DNA of 64,000 nucleotides from Camillea tinctor (lineage: Eukaryota; Ascomycota; Sordariomycetes; Xylariales; Xylariaceae). Positions 1 through 12,824 of the stretch are shown here, one piece after another (position 1 is the stretch's first letter; each line of letters begins with the position of its first letter). The translations under genes and the position numbers were made by a program. The stretch spans positions 124,001 through 188,000 of the forward strand of contig MU394102.1 in the NCBI GenBank assembly GCA_022578605.1, in the 5' to 3' direction. The notes below the pieces were generated by a model, which saw only the letters and a list, made by a program, of their open reading frames with translations, did no database searches and was not told where the DNA came from.

Positions 1-2088
1 ACCTGACGATAAGCCAGCCCTGGCTAAGGCAACGAGACCAAAGGACGGGAAGCACAGAGCAATGTTGTATTTTGATGACATCATGTCAAGGCAAGCATTA
101 GCAGGCATGTAAGTACTAGTAGGGTTATGGATCTGGGTTAGAAGAGATGAAAGAGATCCAGTACCAAGGATATCATAGGTGTGTACCTAGGCAGCTAGGT
201 ACATTAAGTATATACTTAAAATCTATCTAAGCATTTTAAAGTAATAAGGGAAGAGGGGGAAGACGAGGAGAGGGTAATGAGATACTTATTAGAGGCATCT
301 TTGATAGCTATCTTGCTTAAATTTAAGTATTCGCATGTGCTCAATGGGACATGCCTATGTAAGTTAGTGCGGCAAGTCTGCTGTGCTACTATATTATAAT
401 GCCCACAGTGGTAAAACGCAATGATTACACGTACATGATGCAGCATATCTGGCCTACATACTAGCATGTGGGTTATGTAGGTATTATGTACATTAATATG
501 TAGGACAAGAAAGATGTACCTCTTTCGTATATGCATGTACCTCCTTGAGGTACGAATGGGCCAACTTGATATTCTTAGAAGCCTATAGTATGTACGCACG
601 TAAATCAATCCTAAGTTTATACATAGCAAGAGCTCCTCTAACCTACATCCAGAATTTCTACGTTGCCGGTGTAGAATGAAGCGAGTGGTTTACACATCAA
701 TTGTCAGTGACGTCATATAGAGAGAAGGGATGACAGATGTATGTAAGTACCTCCCGGGATGTAAATGGACGACCCACTTTCTCACTGGGTTCTTCCCGCG
801 TTTTCCCCTCCTCCTCCTCCGCTCCCGCTTGCCTCTAAGTCTGTAAATTATTTCCCTAGCCGGGATCATACAAAGGATATTGACACTACTATGTACACAC
901 ATACATATATATATATATGTACGTATCTATGTAGGTAATGTAACTAGCCTGCGCTTTATATTAATTGTTCGTATTGGAAGTATTACTTACATGTAATACC
1001 CAATTCTAAGATGTTGTAGGCTGATCTTCTTATTGAGAGAAACACAACGTTGTAATAACCCAACTAGCGGGATGTTTAGGAAGTTAACACAGCCTTACTT
1101 CTAAGGCTGTGGCATTTTATATTAAGTACCAATCTATCTAGCGCTAGTAGGTAGACAGTAGGTCAATAGTAGTAGTAGTCAGGTAGTACTATGTTTTGCA
1201 ATTTCTAATAGATTGGAGGGGTTCAGAAGGTACTACTTAGCTAGGTTAACTGCTACTAACCCTAGGTTAGCCAGTTCGATCAAAATTGATCGATGTATGA
1301 TTCAGAACTTGCATTAGCTCTTGTCCACTTTTCTTTCCTTTTTCTTTCCATACCCAGACACTTTAGCTAGCAACTATCTCCCCAGCTCTAAGGGCCTTAC
1401 CTTTACCATTTAAGACCAAAGTTCTCCTGCAGGACCTAAAGCAAAAGAACCTACCGCTGTCTCGATTCAAAATAGAACTACAAACGCTGAGATGGAAAAC
1501 ATCCATCTACTGAGAGAAATTACTAAGAAAAAAGAAACCTATCCAATGGTTATTTTTTTTATGACAAATAACATTTCGCGCGAGACATGAAAATAAATCT
1601 GAGACATATCCCCCCCTCTACCACCCTACCCACCCAATAGCTAACCCTACCACGAAGTTCGTGGAGGTGCGGTACCTAGGTAGTTGGTGGTGTTACTAAT
1701 ATTGGGGTGTACCTATTCTCAAAGCATGAGATTACCACTTTGAAGAATTATGGATTAATTCTTTAAACAAAAAAGATTAATAGCTAACGTATAGCACTTT
1801 ATAATTTGAATTTCTCTTACTGTCTAGCGTACTATTCTGTAATTCGTTATCTTCACTCGTCACTTTCATTCTGACAGTCTCTCAACCTCATTCTCGTCAC
1901 CCGGTTCTTAAAAAATAGGGGAAAAGAAAGAGAAAACTATTAAGAAAACTCTGTAAACTTGATCCTTGAGGAGCATACTGTATTATAGATCTTCCATATA
2001 TACGAGTGAAAGAAGAAGAAGAAAAAAATACAAAGAGGGAAGAAAAGAGGAACCGTCACCACCATGCTCGTAATCGCCGTCACATTAT
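1..2088. other. Gene-free left flank
   Basis: I see no supportable gene here. The open frames are short, lack family motifs and lie in AT-leaning DNA. The stretch holds many TACCTA/TAGGTA-type motifs (for example near 185-205 and 1670-1682) and an alternating TA/CA tract near 898-920. The last few hundred bases, purine-rich near 1915-2050, are probably the 3' flank of the acyl-CoA synthetase gene, which ends at 2089. Confidence 0.6.
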
Positions 2089-4324
2089 CTAGTTTGAGCC
2101 GTATGCCTCATCCACCTGCTTCTTATACTTGTTGAGAATCGCCTTCCGGTTAAGCTTTTGAGCTGCGGTTACCAGGCCCTGTAGATGAAATCATGATTAG
2201 TTGACTGACTTATTCAGATAAGACCCATGCCGTGTGACCGGAGAACTTACATTCTGTGGTGTCCACTCTTCGTCCGAAAGTGCCACGCCCTCAATTATCT
2301 CGATACCGGACAACCCACCAGACCTTCCTATAGCCTGGAGCTCACGTAGTACGAGCCCGTTGACCTTCTTGTTGTGCACCAGCTCCTCAAGAACGGAACC
2401 CTGGACACCGTTGTCTTCAGCAAGCTTCTTCAGAGCAGGCTCCAGGGGTACGATGATTGCGATGGGTTTGGCCTTTGATTGGTCTGCATACACGCAGATG
2501 TTTGCTACTACCCCACAAGACCGGTAGATGGACTCCAACTTCTCGAGAGCAATGTATTCACCGTTCAAGGTCTTGACCAGGTTCTTCTTGCGATCGATGA
2601 TCTTTAGATGACCGCGTGAGTCAAATTCGCCGATATCTCCCGTCTTGAACCAACCGTCGGCCATGTTGTCCTTCGTCTCCTGTTCATTCTGGTAGTACTC
2701 GTCCATGACACTGTCACCGCGAATCCAGATCTCGCCCTGCGGGTTGGGCTTGTTTGTCGAGAAGTAGCCGGCATCGGGGAAATCGACAAGTTTGACCTCG
2801 ATGCAGGCGGGCATCGCACCAATACTGTCACTAGACCACTCCAAGGGGTTCATCAGGGAGCCCATAGCGTTAGTCTCGGTAAGACCGTATCCGATTACCA
2901 TCGGCGCAATGGCCATGGAGATGAATCGTTGTGTGTCCTTAGCAACAGGACCACCGCCGTTCATGCAGAGCTTTAGACGGCCTCCAGTGGCTTCCTTGAT
3001 CTTCTTGAACACCACAGAATCGAGTATACCAGAGCCCGGAAGTCCCATGGACATGAGTCGAGATTTCAACGCTAGAGAGCCCCAGAACATGTTTTGAACA
3101 ACCGGACCCCCAGCAGCAACCTTGGCGGTAATACCCTTCTTCACTGATTCCCAAACCGCAGGCACGCCGACCAGGACTGAAGGTTTAAACTCGCGGATAT
3201 CGCCCGCACAGTTGCGGACCGAGGTATCGGACAAAGTCTTGGGGTTTCCGTACCCCATGGTCGTTCCCCAGTAGAGCGAGGCGTTCTCGAACACCAGCTC
3301 GAGAATATGGGCCAAAGGCAAGTAGGTCAAGAGACCGTCGCCGGGGCCGATAAAGGGTTGTACAACAACACTAACACCAGTCACTGGTGGGCACCGTTAG
3401 CTCGCGACTTGATCCTGGTCAGTTCTGCTTAAAGTACTCACCTGCAGCAATGAGGTTCTTGTGCTTCAGGGGTACACCCTTGGGGGTGCCGGTGGACCCA
3501 GAGGTGTACATGATGCAGCAGAGATCCTCGGGCGAAGGAGGGACGGGGTCGGTGGGGTTTTCTTTGCCCAGCTTCTCGAGCTCCTTGAAGCTCACAACGG
3601 TGATGTGGCTATAGGCGCTCTTGAGGTTGTTGATGTGTTCCTGCTTGACCTGATTCTGGTTGTTCCAGATGACATAACGCACTGCCGTCGCATCCTTCAG
3701 GATGTTGCCCAGAGTTGGCAACAGGTGGGGATCGAGGAAAATGGCCTTGGCGCCAGTGGCGACCATAGAATGCCGCAATCCTTCCTCGCCGAGGGTATCG
3801 TAGGCGGTAACAATGGGCATAGACTGGGAGGCGGCAGCATGGGACATGGCCAGCCAGTTGGCGCTCGTGGCTGCGAAGATGTGCACCCGGTCGTCCTTGG
3901 CCATACCGAGCTTCCGCAGGCCAGCGCCGACGTTCAGAACCAGGCGCTCGTAGTTACTGTAGGTAATGTACTCGTAAGGGCTGAGTTCGAAGAAAGTCCA
4001 GGCCTTGTCGACCTCCTTCTCAACACCATCTACCATCTTCTTGACCTTCTTGGTCTCCTGGTGGGTGCGGACGAGACGTCGCGAGCCCATCGCCTTGGCG
4101 TTTCCATACTTGGCCACACTTTCGCGTAGCAGTTCGTAGATGGTAGATATGTTGTCGGCGGGCTTGGTGATGAGCCCATCCGCGGTCAGGGGATGTCTTC
4201 GCGGGACAGTCTCGCCGGGGACGGGTTTGGCACCGGGGGACTCTATCGAGAACGGACCCTTTGCGGATATCTTGGGTTGTAGGACCATGGTCCTTAACTT
4301 AGATTCTCGCCATTCAGTAGTCAT
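2089..4324 (-). CDS. FAA1: Long-chain fatty acid--CoA ligase (Faa1/Faa4 type)
   Basis: The enzyme activates long-chain fatty acids to acyl-CoA through an acyl-adenylate, feeding lipid synthesis and beta-oxidation. There are three exons: 4324-3442, 3383-2251 and 2178-2089. They join in frame (phases 1 and 0) to 701 residues, close to the roughly 700 of yeast Faa1. The AMP-binding P-loop YTSGSTGTPKGV lies at the end of exon 1. Exon 2 carries the GYGLTE adenylate motif, TGDIGEFDSRG and the IDRKKNLVKTLNGEYIALEK signature of this subfamily. The N-terminal region also resembles Faa1, with VTAYDTLGEEGL and a TSANW motif. Exon 3 adds about 29 residues and ends in GSN, so no PTS1 peroxisomal signal is present. 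A second in-frame ATG at 4288 (MVLQ) could be the true start. The gene diverges from the methyltransferase gene at 6053. Confidence 0.93.
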
Positions 4325-6052
4325 GGTGGGCTATGAGTTAATGGGTCAATGGGGGAGAGATAGCTTGGCCGGAGGGCCGGATGATGATGGGCAATGGGGT
4401 GGTGATGTTGATGGTAACTGGGAGAAAACAGTATGGATGGAGGGGCAAGGAAAGTCTATGAAGTAAGAGAAAGAGAAAGAGAGAAATGGTTGGTGTCAGA
4501 AGTTGTGGCGAGTGTTCGAGAATATTTAAGAGAAGGGTATCAAGTATTAGATTGTTCACTCGTCCGTATCACGCATGTGTGCGAGTGTGTCTCTGTCTCT
4601 CTCTTTCTACAATGGGTGAGGAAGTGCGGTGTTATTGATGCAATAAGTAGAACGGTGGCCTTGGGGGAGATGTAGGTAGGTGAAATAATAAGAGTTTACA
4701 GCTAGAGAAGCACTTGACTGGTTGGACCGAGCTCCTTAAAACATCCCTGCAACTAGGTACATACCGAGATGGTTTAGCTTCTTACTAACCGTATGCGGTA
4801 ATGTGCCTAGAAATATGCAAATGAGAGACTTGGCTCTGCGCCCCGTGCTTCAGGGCCCATGACGAAATTCCAAGCCCATCTCTTCCCCAAAATTGTAGAT
4901 CTAGAGAAATCTAGACCTCTAATTATCATTTGCTAACCTATCATCAAACTTCTTCTCGTTTTTTTTGGCACAATAAAAACAAAAACTTGTTCCCTCATTA
5001 TTCCTCCATCCCTCCATCCGGGGGAGATGACGAAGACCCCGTTAGTAACTTATCTAATCGAAGTGGGAGGTAGTGATATAATAATATTACCCTCCTCCTT
5101 CTTTTATATCTCCCCCACGTTTTTTTCTCCCTCTTTGCATTCGTCTACCCAACAAAAAAAAAGTCAAATAGAAAAAGATAAAAGATAAAATAATAGGTCT
5201 CGGTGTAGACTACGTAACCTTACCTATATAGGCACATAGTCATGCGTATTCTGCAACATGATAGGCTTCCTGCTAATATGTATGTACTATGTAATGCGGG
5301 TCTACTACATGTATCTCTGGAACTGTAAAAAAATATCCCGACCACTGATGACCGACTGACCGATAACCCATGATATGTAAGTAGACTAGGTTCAGTTAGA
5401 TAGTGTACTTTATGTATTAACGGCAAAAGACGAAAAACAATTTTTGAACACTTGCATTGCATACATTGATTCTCTCTCCCTTTCTCGCCACAACATCGGT
5501 TTATATGTAACATATTTATTAAATATTCACGGGAATCTGCTGTTGAACCGGTAGTACAAAGGAGAAACTCTACCGCATATTTATTAATCTACCTTAGTAC
5601 TAATACCTATCCTGACTTATTCTGACCTATCTAACCAAGAACCGTTATCAATACCAAAAGTCCCAAGTCCGAAGCCGACTTTCTGTTGGGATCTCAAGGA
5701 AGGGGTAGGCAAAAAGAAGAAACCAGAAAAGATACAGAAGATTAAAAAAAATTACAAGAAAAGGGATCTTCCAGTTATTGTTGTCCACTTCCCACTCTCC
5801 ACTGTTTACACGAGATCTGCAGGTCAAAGAATCTTTGCTCCACGACCAACCACGTGTGTGCGCGCGCGTCCAAGTACGTAGTGGTCAGCATATTTTCGGC
5901 ATATATTCAGGGATAACAACCTTCTTATGCATATCCCCTAGATATCGTTCAATCACATTATCGCCCCGAAACCGCCGTTGAGGTGTACGGCATAACATCC
6001 TCCCCCAGTCCGAAACAAGCCTGATTGGACGGTCATAGCTCCCGAGGTCATC
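4325..6052. promoter_or_regulatory. Divergent intergenic region, acyl-CoA ligase / methyltransferase
   Basis: This 1.7 kb region lies between two divergently transcribed genes and should hold both promoters. On the minus strand, 4440-4615 is strongly pyrimidine-rich (CTCTTTCT-type runs), as is common just upstream of fungal start sites. Poly-T, poly-A and pyrimidine tracts also occur at 4960-4975 and 5095-5185. No convincing gene was found, and the short open frames at 5220-5513 and 5778-5981 have no recognisable content. Confidence 0.5.
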
Positions 6053-7016
6053 ATGTTCTTGCTCCATGATCAACTGGGGTCCGAGATCCAAGACCCAGAA
6101 GAAGGCACGCGGTGATTCCCAAAATCAAACTCAAGCCTCAGCTCGGACCTTGCTGATCGTTAGACTGATCGTTGATATTACTCTAGAAACCTTCCTCTTA
6201 TTCTCTCAGGAAATCCCTTCTCAGAACCTGGGTTTTGTAGATTCTCATGCCACCACCCTAGACCTGCCCATTGGTGGCAAGGACTACATCATCCACCAAT
6301 CTCCAACTATTTTAAACCGCCCAGGAAGTACTACTGGCGCTGTCGTTTGGAAGATAACCCCCCTCGTGGCTGAGTGGCTCGGCTCATCGGACAACTTGCT
6401 ATGGAAATCCGGCGTTTTATCTTCCTCTTCTAGCATCCTTGAGCTTGGTTGTGGCATCTCGGGCCTTGTAGGTCTGGTACTCGGGCCGTTAGTGTCGCGG
6501 TATGTCTTGACAGACCAGTCCTACGTGAGCCGGCTCGTAGAGAAAAATCTCGAGGAGAACATCGCCGTGGCAACCCAGAAGCCTGTCTCCCTCAAACGAA
6601 GCAGAGGGAAATCTGCCACTACCACTGCTCAGAAGAGCAGTATGAATCTGCGGTTCACTCCACTTGATTGGGAACTCGACGAGGTGACGCCAAGCCTCAC
6701 GGGAACTGAGGACATCAGGAGCTTCGATGCGGTTATTGCCTGTGATTGCATATACAATGATACCTTGATCAGGCCTCTGGTGCAAACCTGTGTTGATGCG
6801 TGCAAGCTAAGATCACGCGATCCCAGTGTTAGCGATAACCCAGCTCTATGTATCGTAGCGCAGCAGCTTCGCGACCCCGAGATCTTTGAAGGTTGGATCA
6901 AAGAATTCAACAAACACTTCTGCGCCTGGCGTGTACCCGAGGATGCGTTGTCGGAGACGCTGCGTGCAAACACTGGTTTCATAGTACATATTGGTATATT
7001 GAGGGATACAACTTAA
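6053..7016 (+). CDS. RKM5: RKM5-type protein lysine methyltransferase
   Basis: This is a seven-beta-strand SAM-dependent methyltransferase of the METTL21/RKM5 group; yeast Rkm5 methylates a lysine of 60S ribosomal protein L1. Seen in sequence: the pre-motif GAVVWKITPLVAEWL, the SAM motif ILELGCGISG (about residues 101-110), the acidic strand VLTDQ, and a C-terminal end FIVHIGILRDTT typical of the family. My model uses exon 1 6053-6104 and exon 2 6187-7016 (293 residues), joined by a GC-AG intron. The join gives PEEETFLLFSQ, which suits the family N-terminus. The alternative is an unspliced start at ATG 6066, giving 316 residues with an odd basic N-terminus. The C-terminal 270 residues are secure and the first exon is inferred. 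The gene converges on the DUF6604 pseudogene at 7672. Confidence 0.82.
6105..6186 (+). other. Probable GC-AG intron in the RKM5-type gene
   Basis: Exon 1 ends GAAGAAG and the intron would begin GCACGC and end CTCTAG, 82 bp. Splicing it keeps phase 1 and restores a family-like N-terminus. No GT donor in the neighbourhood gives the right frame. Confidence 0.6.
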
Positions 7017-7671
7017 GCTTCACGCACATCAAGCGGTTGAAAGGGCCTTTCTTGACTTGGAATCAGTGTAGCGTCTCAAGACTACCATCTCTGGTGAGTA
7101 TGTGACTTTTGTTGTAGATGAATCTCTTAAGGCCCCAAGACAGTGACTATTTAAGTAATCATCTAGCCCACGATACCATCGAAAACAGATCAATAGGCAG
7201 TAAAGAAATTACCCAAGAGCAGATGGTCATCAACAGAAAGATGTTTAAGTTCAATAATGATTATAGGTTATTAGATATAATATCCACGTGAGACTCTAGT
7301 TCGAAGCGTCACCCCTATTAGAGCGCTCTCGCCCGATATCATACACTAGCATGCTATGCTATATCACGTAGAAGCCTCTTCAAATGTTCATTCTCTATAA
7401 ATTCCAATTCTATAAAGCACCAGAGAAGAAAGTGAAAAGCCATACAAATACCCGACGTTGAGTCGAACAACATGTGCTATATAAAGCTAATCTACCCGCT
7501 CATCTAATCCTTCGTGAAGATAGCTAGCTATCTGTAGGCTGAATGACCCGCCCACAAATGAGAAAAATACAGTCGCTAATAAGAAGATACTTAAAAAATC
7601 CATACCCGTTTCTCTTATCAATCAAACCAATCTCCTTTTTTGGCTGGTGTTTAGTCCCAAACGTCAAGCCG
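7017..7671. other. Convergent 3' flanks, no gene
   Basis: AT-rich spacer between two convergent genes. I see no coding signal, RNA gene or repeat in it; both 3' UTRs probably fall here. Confidence 0.5.
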
Positions 7672-10487
7672 TCAACTCCCTTTTCTGTTCTCTATTGGGA
7701 TATCACTGCTGCCTTCACCCATCTCATCCTCGTCTTCTCCATCTGTCCATTCGACTACTGGCAGACTTGTAGAATGCCAACTACAAGTCTCTGCGCCGGT
7801 GAGCCCGACCCGGCCGTCGTACTCGATGATCGGGTTCAGCACCGCCGCCGCCGCCGGCAGTGTCATGTCAAATAGGGAGACAAATCCGAGCCAAAGGTCT
7901 AGTGTGCCTCTCGTCTTCGGGAATATAGCGTCCAGTAGAGCTTCCCGGCCGCTCCCGCCCTCTGCTTCCTTATACGCAAGTCCCACGTTGTAGTTACTGT
8001 CAATGGCGTTGATCAGGTGGGCGCCCACGAGCTTGAAGCTCCGGATCGCTCCGGGAGAACACATTCTTTCGAGGATTCGCAGCAGGGGCTCGGAGATGTC
8101 GAATGATGGATCGCAGGAATGGGCAACTAGATCTATTTTGAGGCAGGAGTTAGTAGTGCGGCAGTTTGATCTGCTGATTGGCACACAGATGAAGTGAGCA
8201 GAGTGAGTAGATAGGATGCCGTAGGATAGTATAAAGAGCTGGGGGAAGGGGATGAGGGTATTGATTTGGCTATGTCGTGACATACCCGTCTTCGTCTCCT
8301 CTATATGCAACGTATAGTGATTTTTGAGGCCGGAGAAGAATTTCTGACACCGAGCGTCCATCCCCTGCCAATCGAAGTGGATAAGGAGCTCGTCAAACTC
8401 TAACGCTATTTCGAAGAGCGTTAAAAAGTCGTTGGTGTTGAGGGTCCCGTACCGAGCCAGGTTGTCCCATATGGCCAAAGTTGTGGAGAAAGTGTGATAA
8501 TTTGAGGGGATATGAAAGAGCAGTTGGCGGAGGCTCTCTCGGGACAGATCGTACGGTTCTAAGTTCCGCGGGAATTTCCAGTGACGCTGAAATATGTTAC
8601 AGATGAAGTGGAAAGGGGGCGAGGTGTCAGGTAGAGACGCCATTAGTTCTGCAGACAACAGTTGTTAGTCACGGTCTAGAACACATAGACAGCCTCTAAC
8701 CACCGGTGAAAGTGAGTCGGGGGTTTGAGTCAATATATAGATATAGGTATGGGTATATATGTGTATAATTCGTTCAAACAAACACGATAAGTACAAGGCA
8801 GACTAAAACGTATGTGGGAAAATATCGTGATAAACCAATGGGCACACAGGCTGTGCTACTTACTTGCAACTTGCTTGAGGCAATCCTCCAATGTTGCTGG
8901 CTTACTTCCATGAAAGATTCTCCCTTGGCCTAAAACTTCGATCAGAAACTCCATATCATCCTATGATTCGACGAGTTCATTAATGCGCATCGCGTTGTAT
9001 ATATTTGCTGCTGGGATGATCGAGTCGTACAGGCTGAAGGAGTCAAACTCGAATTCTCGCCACCTCTGTTGCAGCCAGTAGGCCTGCATACCACAGAGCA
9101 GAGGATGATTCTTCATGAACCAGTGCCGGTATTCGGCAGACCCAGAACTACCCAGTTGATACTCGCCATTCTCTCTCGCAAATTTGGAAATACTGTCGTT
9201 AGCGACGTAGTTGTTTATGTGACAGATGACTTGGAGGTGCTCCAGATTGGGATCTTCATCCTCTTCATCATTCTCTTCTTGGAAATACGCCTGTATGCCA
9301 ACAACCTGAAGGTTGCCTATACGTACCAACTCCTCAAAGGCCTTTTCGATGTTCCCATGAGTAGCATTTCTGATATCTAGCATGATTTGGTAAGAGAGGC
9401 CAATCCATAGGGGTATCACCTTTACATCTTTTCCGTCCAAATATTCCCCCCAGCCTTTCGTGATCTCGTCAAGGCCTGGACAAAAGTTTTTCTTGATTCC
9501 CAATATTTTGAAGTTGTTTAGTTGTGGGATCATATAGTAGGACCAGGCAAGATCCGACACAAACCTCACTGGCGGTGTATCCGTTGGTACAGAGAGAAGA
9601 GCCCCCGGACCGGTCAAAGATTGGACACTAGGCGGCAAGCACACGCTGCTAGGCTTCATATGGGACATCACGTCTCTTATGTGGTAGAAAGCCTCGTAGC
9701 AATACTCGATTGCTAGGTCAAAATGTGGTGTTTCCCATCTGTTGTGACCATCATCAGAACGTCTCCTGACGTATGCGAAAAACCAATCAACAGCCTCAGC
9801 CTCATTCGGAGCGTTCGGTAAGCTTTCAGTAGCCTTGACCTGTGCTTGACAGCGCGACCTCAGTAGTTCGAGTGCCGTATTTGTCATTAAAGCGGCGATG
9901 ACCAGGCTTTTGCACTCATGGATGTAATCGTCCCATAAATCTTTGATCTTGTTTCGGATGGTGGAAACATCCTGCAAGAAAACGGCCCAGGCGAAATGGG
10001 CCTCGTTTTCCAGATTGCTCATATTGTAGCTATGGGGCACAGTCTGTTTGGAAGGCGACCGTTGCCGTGACTTGCCCTCAGATTCAGTGGCAGCAACCAG
10101 ACTGGGGCTTTGAGATCGGCTTGAGGACCTATAAGGCTCTCCCCTAAGGACTTTGAGGACGATTTGAAGATTGACTAAAGCTATGAAGAATTCGGGATCT
10201 GGCTCTTAGCTAATATCTCTATTATACAGAGTGTCTCCCACACGCTGTAGCAATGCAATGATCCCTTGTAGGGCCTGTATCTTGTCTATGGGGATAATGC
10301 CATTCCGAGCGACCGTCAACGCAAGCCTCAGTAAATGCCGTATTTGTACCTGGCGAATACTGCCATGTTCATCTCCAGGTACGAAATTTACTGTCTCTCC
10401 ATGTTTCTCTGCTGTTTCGACAAGCCAGGTAGTGAAATCTCTCTGCGTCTCTTTGAATAACAGGTACGGAGGTTTACAGGATTCCAT
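7672..10487 (-). pseudogene. DUF6604-domain protein gene interrupted by two in-frame stops
   Basis: The N-terminus (PPYLLFKETQRDFTTWLVETAEKHG) matches the start of the fungal DUF6604 domain, whose function is unknown. I trace three exons, 10487-8864, 8648-8286 and 8132-7672, with good GTAAGT and GTATGT donors and CTGCAG and AAATAG acceptors. They total 2,448 bases, exactly 816 codons. Within the first exon the same frame is broken by TAA at 10208-10206 (codon 94) and TAG at 8963-8961 (codon 509). Family-like sequence continues directly after each stop: PDPEFFIALVNLQ after the first and DDMEFLIEVLG after the second. No intron long enough can remove the first stop. A 70-bp intron could formally remove the second, but it would delete coding-like residues. 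The frame is otherwise undamaged, so the lesions look recent. Sequencing error or readthrough remain alternatives. Confidence 0.75.
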
Positions 10488-10833
10488 TACGTTAATGTTT
10501 GGGGGGTTCGGTTAAGAGATACGAAGAATTGTTCTTTCGATATGACTACGGTATCATAGGAGTTTACGTGTGTAGAAACTATTAGGTATTGCTAATGCTG
10601 TAGAATTTGCTTTCGTCTGTGGTTTTTTTACGTATCCTTCATTCCTCACATAGAAAGTACGAAGCACCCAACCTAGCAGTAGATGTAAGTGTGATTCCTT
10701 CTACATACCTAGTAGGTAAACAATAAGCTCCGGCATCTTCTCATTACGGCTTTGCCTTCTATTAGTGTCGTACTATCACCTCAAGGAACCTAATGCTACT
10801 GCCAAGCACATTCAAATATATTACATACCATTG
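10488..10833. other. Short spacer, no gene
   Basis: This lies between the start of the DUF6604 gene and the 3' end of the carboxylesterase gene, both on the minus strand. It would hold the promoter of the former. A TAGGTA-type motif occurs near 10707-10718; nothing else is recognisable. Confidence 0.45.
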
Positions 10834-12824
10834 CTATTGGGGCACTCTGGGTGACAGGGTGCGCCAGAATGCGCACCGGACGCCGCGACCGCCTTCCCAG
10901 GTGATAGCATTCGTAAGCCGGAAGTTATTAACGATACCAGGTCCCGATCGCACGTAGTAGCTTAGCTCAGGGGTCACGGTAATCAGTGCTGTGCTTCCGC
11001 CAGTCGTGTTGAGATCCATCTGCCAAGGTTGCGACAGGGTGAAGGGAGGCCACCTGATGTTGCCGTCCGAACCGGCGGGGACTGAAGCGTTCGAGTAGTT
11101 AGAAGTTGCATCTGCCATCGATATCACAGGAGTATTGTTGGTGATGAAATTCCCCCATATTTTCTGCATTGCGTGTCTGAAATCGGCGTTGGGAAGCGTT
11201 GCATCCACAGAGAAGTAAGCACTCAAGTCAGCGCCATGGTAGGAGGGAGTGACCGAATATTGGTATTTCCAAGCTTGCTTATATCCAGTGCTAAATGCCT
11301 CGGCCAACCATTGGGCTGGACAATCAATGACCGCTTCTGCAGCCATGTTGAAGACGGTCTGCTGTATCCCCGTAGCCATACCAGACTGGGTCAGTGCAGT
11401 TGGGCCCAGGTTACCAACAGTGTCGTATCGAGTGTCGTTGTCGCCCAGCTTTGAGACGCCGACCTGGTACATGGTATTCAGCGTCGCAATATCGCTGGAA
11501 GTGAAGAGAGGAAACGTATTAGAGATGAAGTTATCATATTGCGCTCTTGTCACGACCTCTGGGTTCGTCAGAGGCACACCATCATTTGCATTGTTCTATC
11601 TCGGTTAGTAGCTCAGGGGAAGATTTCCGGTGGAAGAAAACTTACTCCAACAAGTAGGCGCTTGCCACTCACTTTCCCGCCTAAAAGTTGCTGCGAAGGG
11701 CGTTCTTGTATGTAATCATCGTCGATTACTGGGAGGAAAGCAAAGCTACCAAAATATCCTTGGGTAGTAGAGACTGTACCGCTAGCATTCTGTAGGACCT
11801 CGGTGTCGGTGGAAACTAAGCAGTCAAAGACGTCCGAATATTGTGTTAGCAAGGACGAATCTTGACCACAGCCAGCTAGTTCGACAAATTTGTCGTAGTG
11901 TGTAGCGGGAACCGGGTCGTTATATCGATATATTGCTGGAGTATAGGGGCTGGCAGCAATAATGTTATCAAAAAGATCGGATTCCTTGCCAGCATACGCC
12001 ATAGCATGGTACATGACCGAACCTGCGCCGGAGGATTCACCCCCAATAGTGACTCGAGTCGGGTCGCCGCCAAATTTCGAGATGTGCTTCTGGACCCATT
12101 GGAGAGCAAACCTCTGGTCAAGAAGGCCAGCATTAAGTTGGCCTTTTTCCTTGATTTCGGTCGAAGCGAGGTACCCGAACGCACCTAGACGATACTGTAT
12201 CTCAACAGTGATAAATTCATTATTATTAGTGTTCATCCATACACTGGGATCGTATGTAGCCCCAAAGACAGAATAGCCTCCTCCGTCTGGGCATAGGAGT
12301 TAGTATATCGTTGATGTGATTGGTCTCGGGGCAAGGAAAACTAAACTTACGTATCCAGACCAATACAGGAAAGGATGAAGCATTCGGTGCGGCATACACG
12401 TTCAGGAAGAGACAATCCTCCTCACCGAGAGCAGAGTTGAATCCGTAAATCTCAGGAACACCGTAAGCGCCCGATTGTGGGCATTGGGGTGGTTGTTCCA
12501 CGGCAGGGATGATACCACTCCCGTCTAACGAAGGATCTTGCGGAGCTTGCCATCGCAGTCGTCCAACTGGGGGTGCTGCATAACGAACACTGTTTAGACG
12601 GCAGTTAGCTTACACGAATTACAATTACGATACGGCAATTCACGACCTCAGACGCTCCGAATCCCCACGTGCCTTTTCCAGATATTGAGGTCATAAGTGT
12701 CGTTATAGTAGCCCTGATATGTTGCGTAGCCAAGATTGACGGTAAGCCCGGAAGCAGAGGTCGGGTTTACCAGAGCCTCTGTCAACCAAGCTATAGCAAT
12801 GGCCAACGGTATATTCCTCTTCAT
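10834..12824 (-). CDS. Secreted type-B carboxylesterase/lipase
   Basis: A secreted alpha/beta-hydrolase that cleaves carboxylic esters; the substrate cannot be told from sequence. Four exons, 12824-12673, 12589-12351, 12286-11646 and 11595-10834, join in frame to 597 residues, normal for fungal family members. A signal peptide covers roughly residues 1-25 (MKRNIPLAIAIAWLTEA, ending near SASG), which is why ATG 12824 is preferred to an upstream start. The EDCLFLNVY signature is in exon 2. The oxyanion motif HGGGY spans the exon 2/3 junction (about residues 131-135). The nucleophile is Ser215 in GESSG, a variant of the common GESAG. The catalytic His is near residue 464 (SYHGAD). Intron 1 appears to be GC-AG, and the join gives WKSVRYAAPPVGRLRW as expected for the family. 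The gene diverges from the rhodopsin-domain gene. Confidence 0.92.
12590..12672 (-). other. Probable GC-AG intron in the carboxylesterase gene
   Basis: On the minus strand exon 1 ends TGGAAAAG, the intron starts GCACGTGG and ends AAACAG, 83 bp. Only this donor gives phase 2 and the conserved V-R-Y-A-A-P-P-V-G continuation. The nearest GT donor (GTGGGG, three bases on) is out of frame. Confidence 0.7.

Noticed and set aside
216..629. Minus-strand frame of 137 codons at the left end
   Set aside because: It has no motif, is rich in residues favoured by AT-rich random DNA, and is not flanked by exons; best seen as chance.
3461..4129. 222-codon plus-strand frame opposite the acyl-CoA ligase
   Set aside because: It is a mirror frame of a well-supported gene and has no domain of its own.
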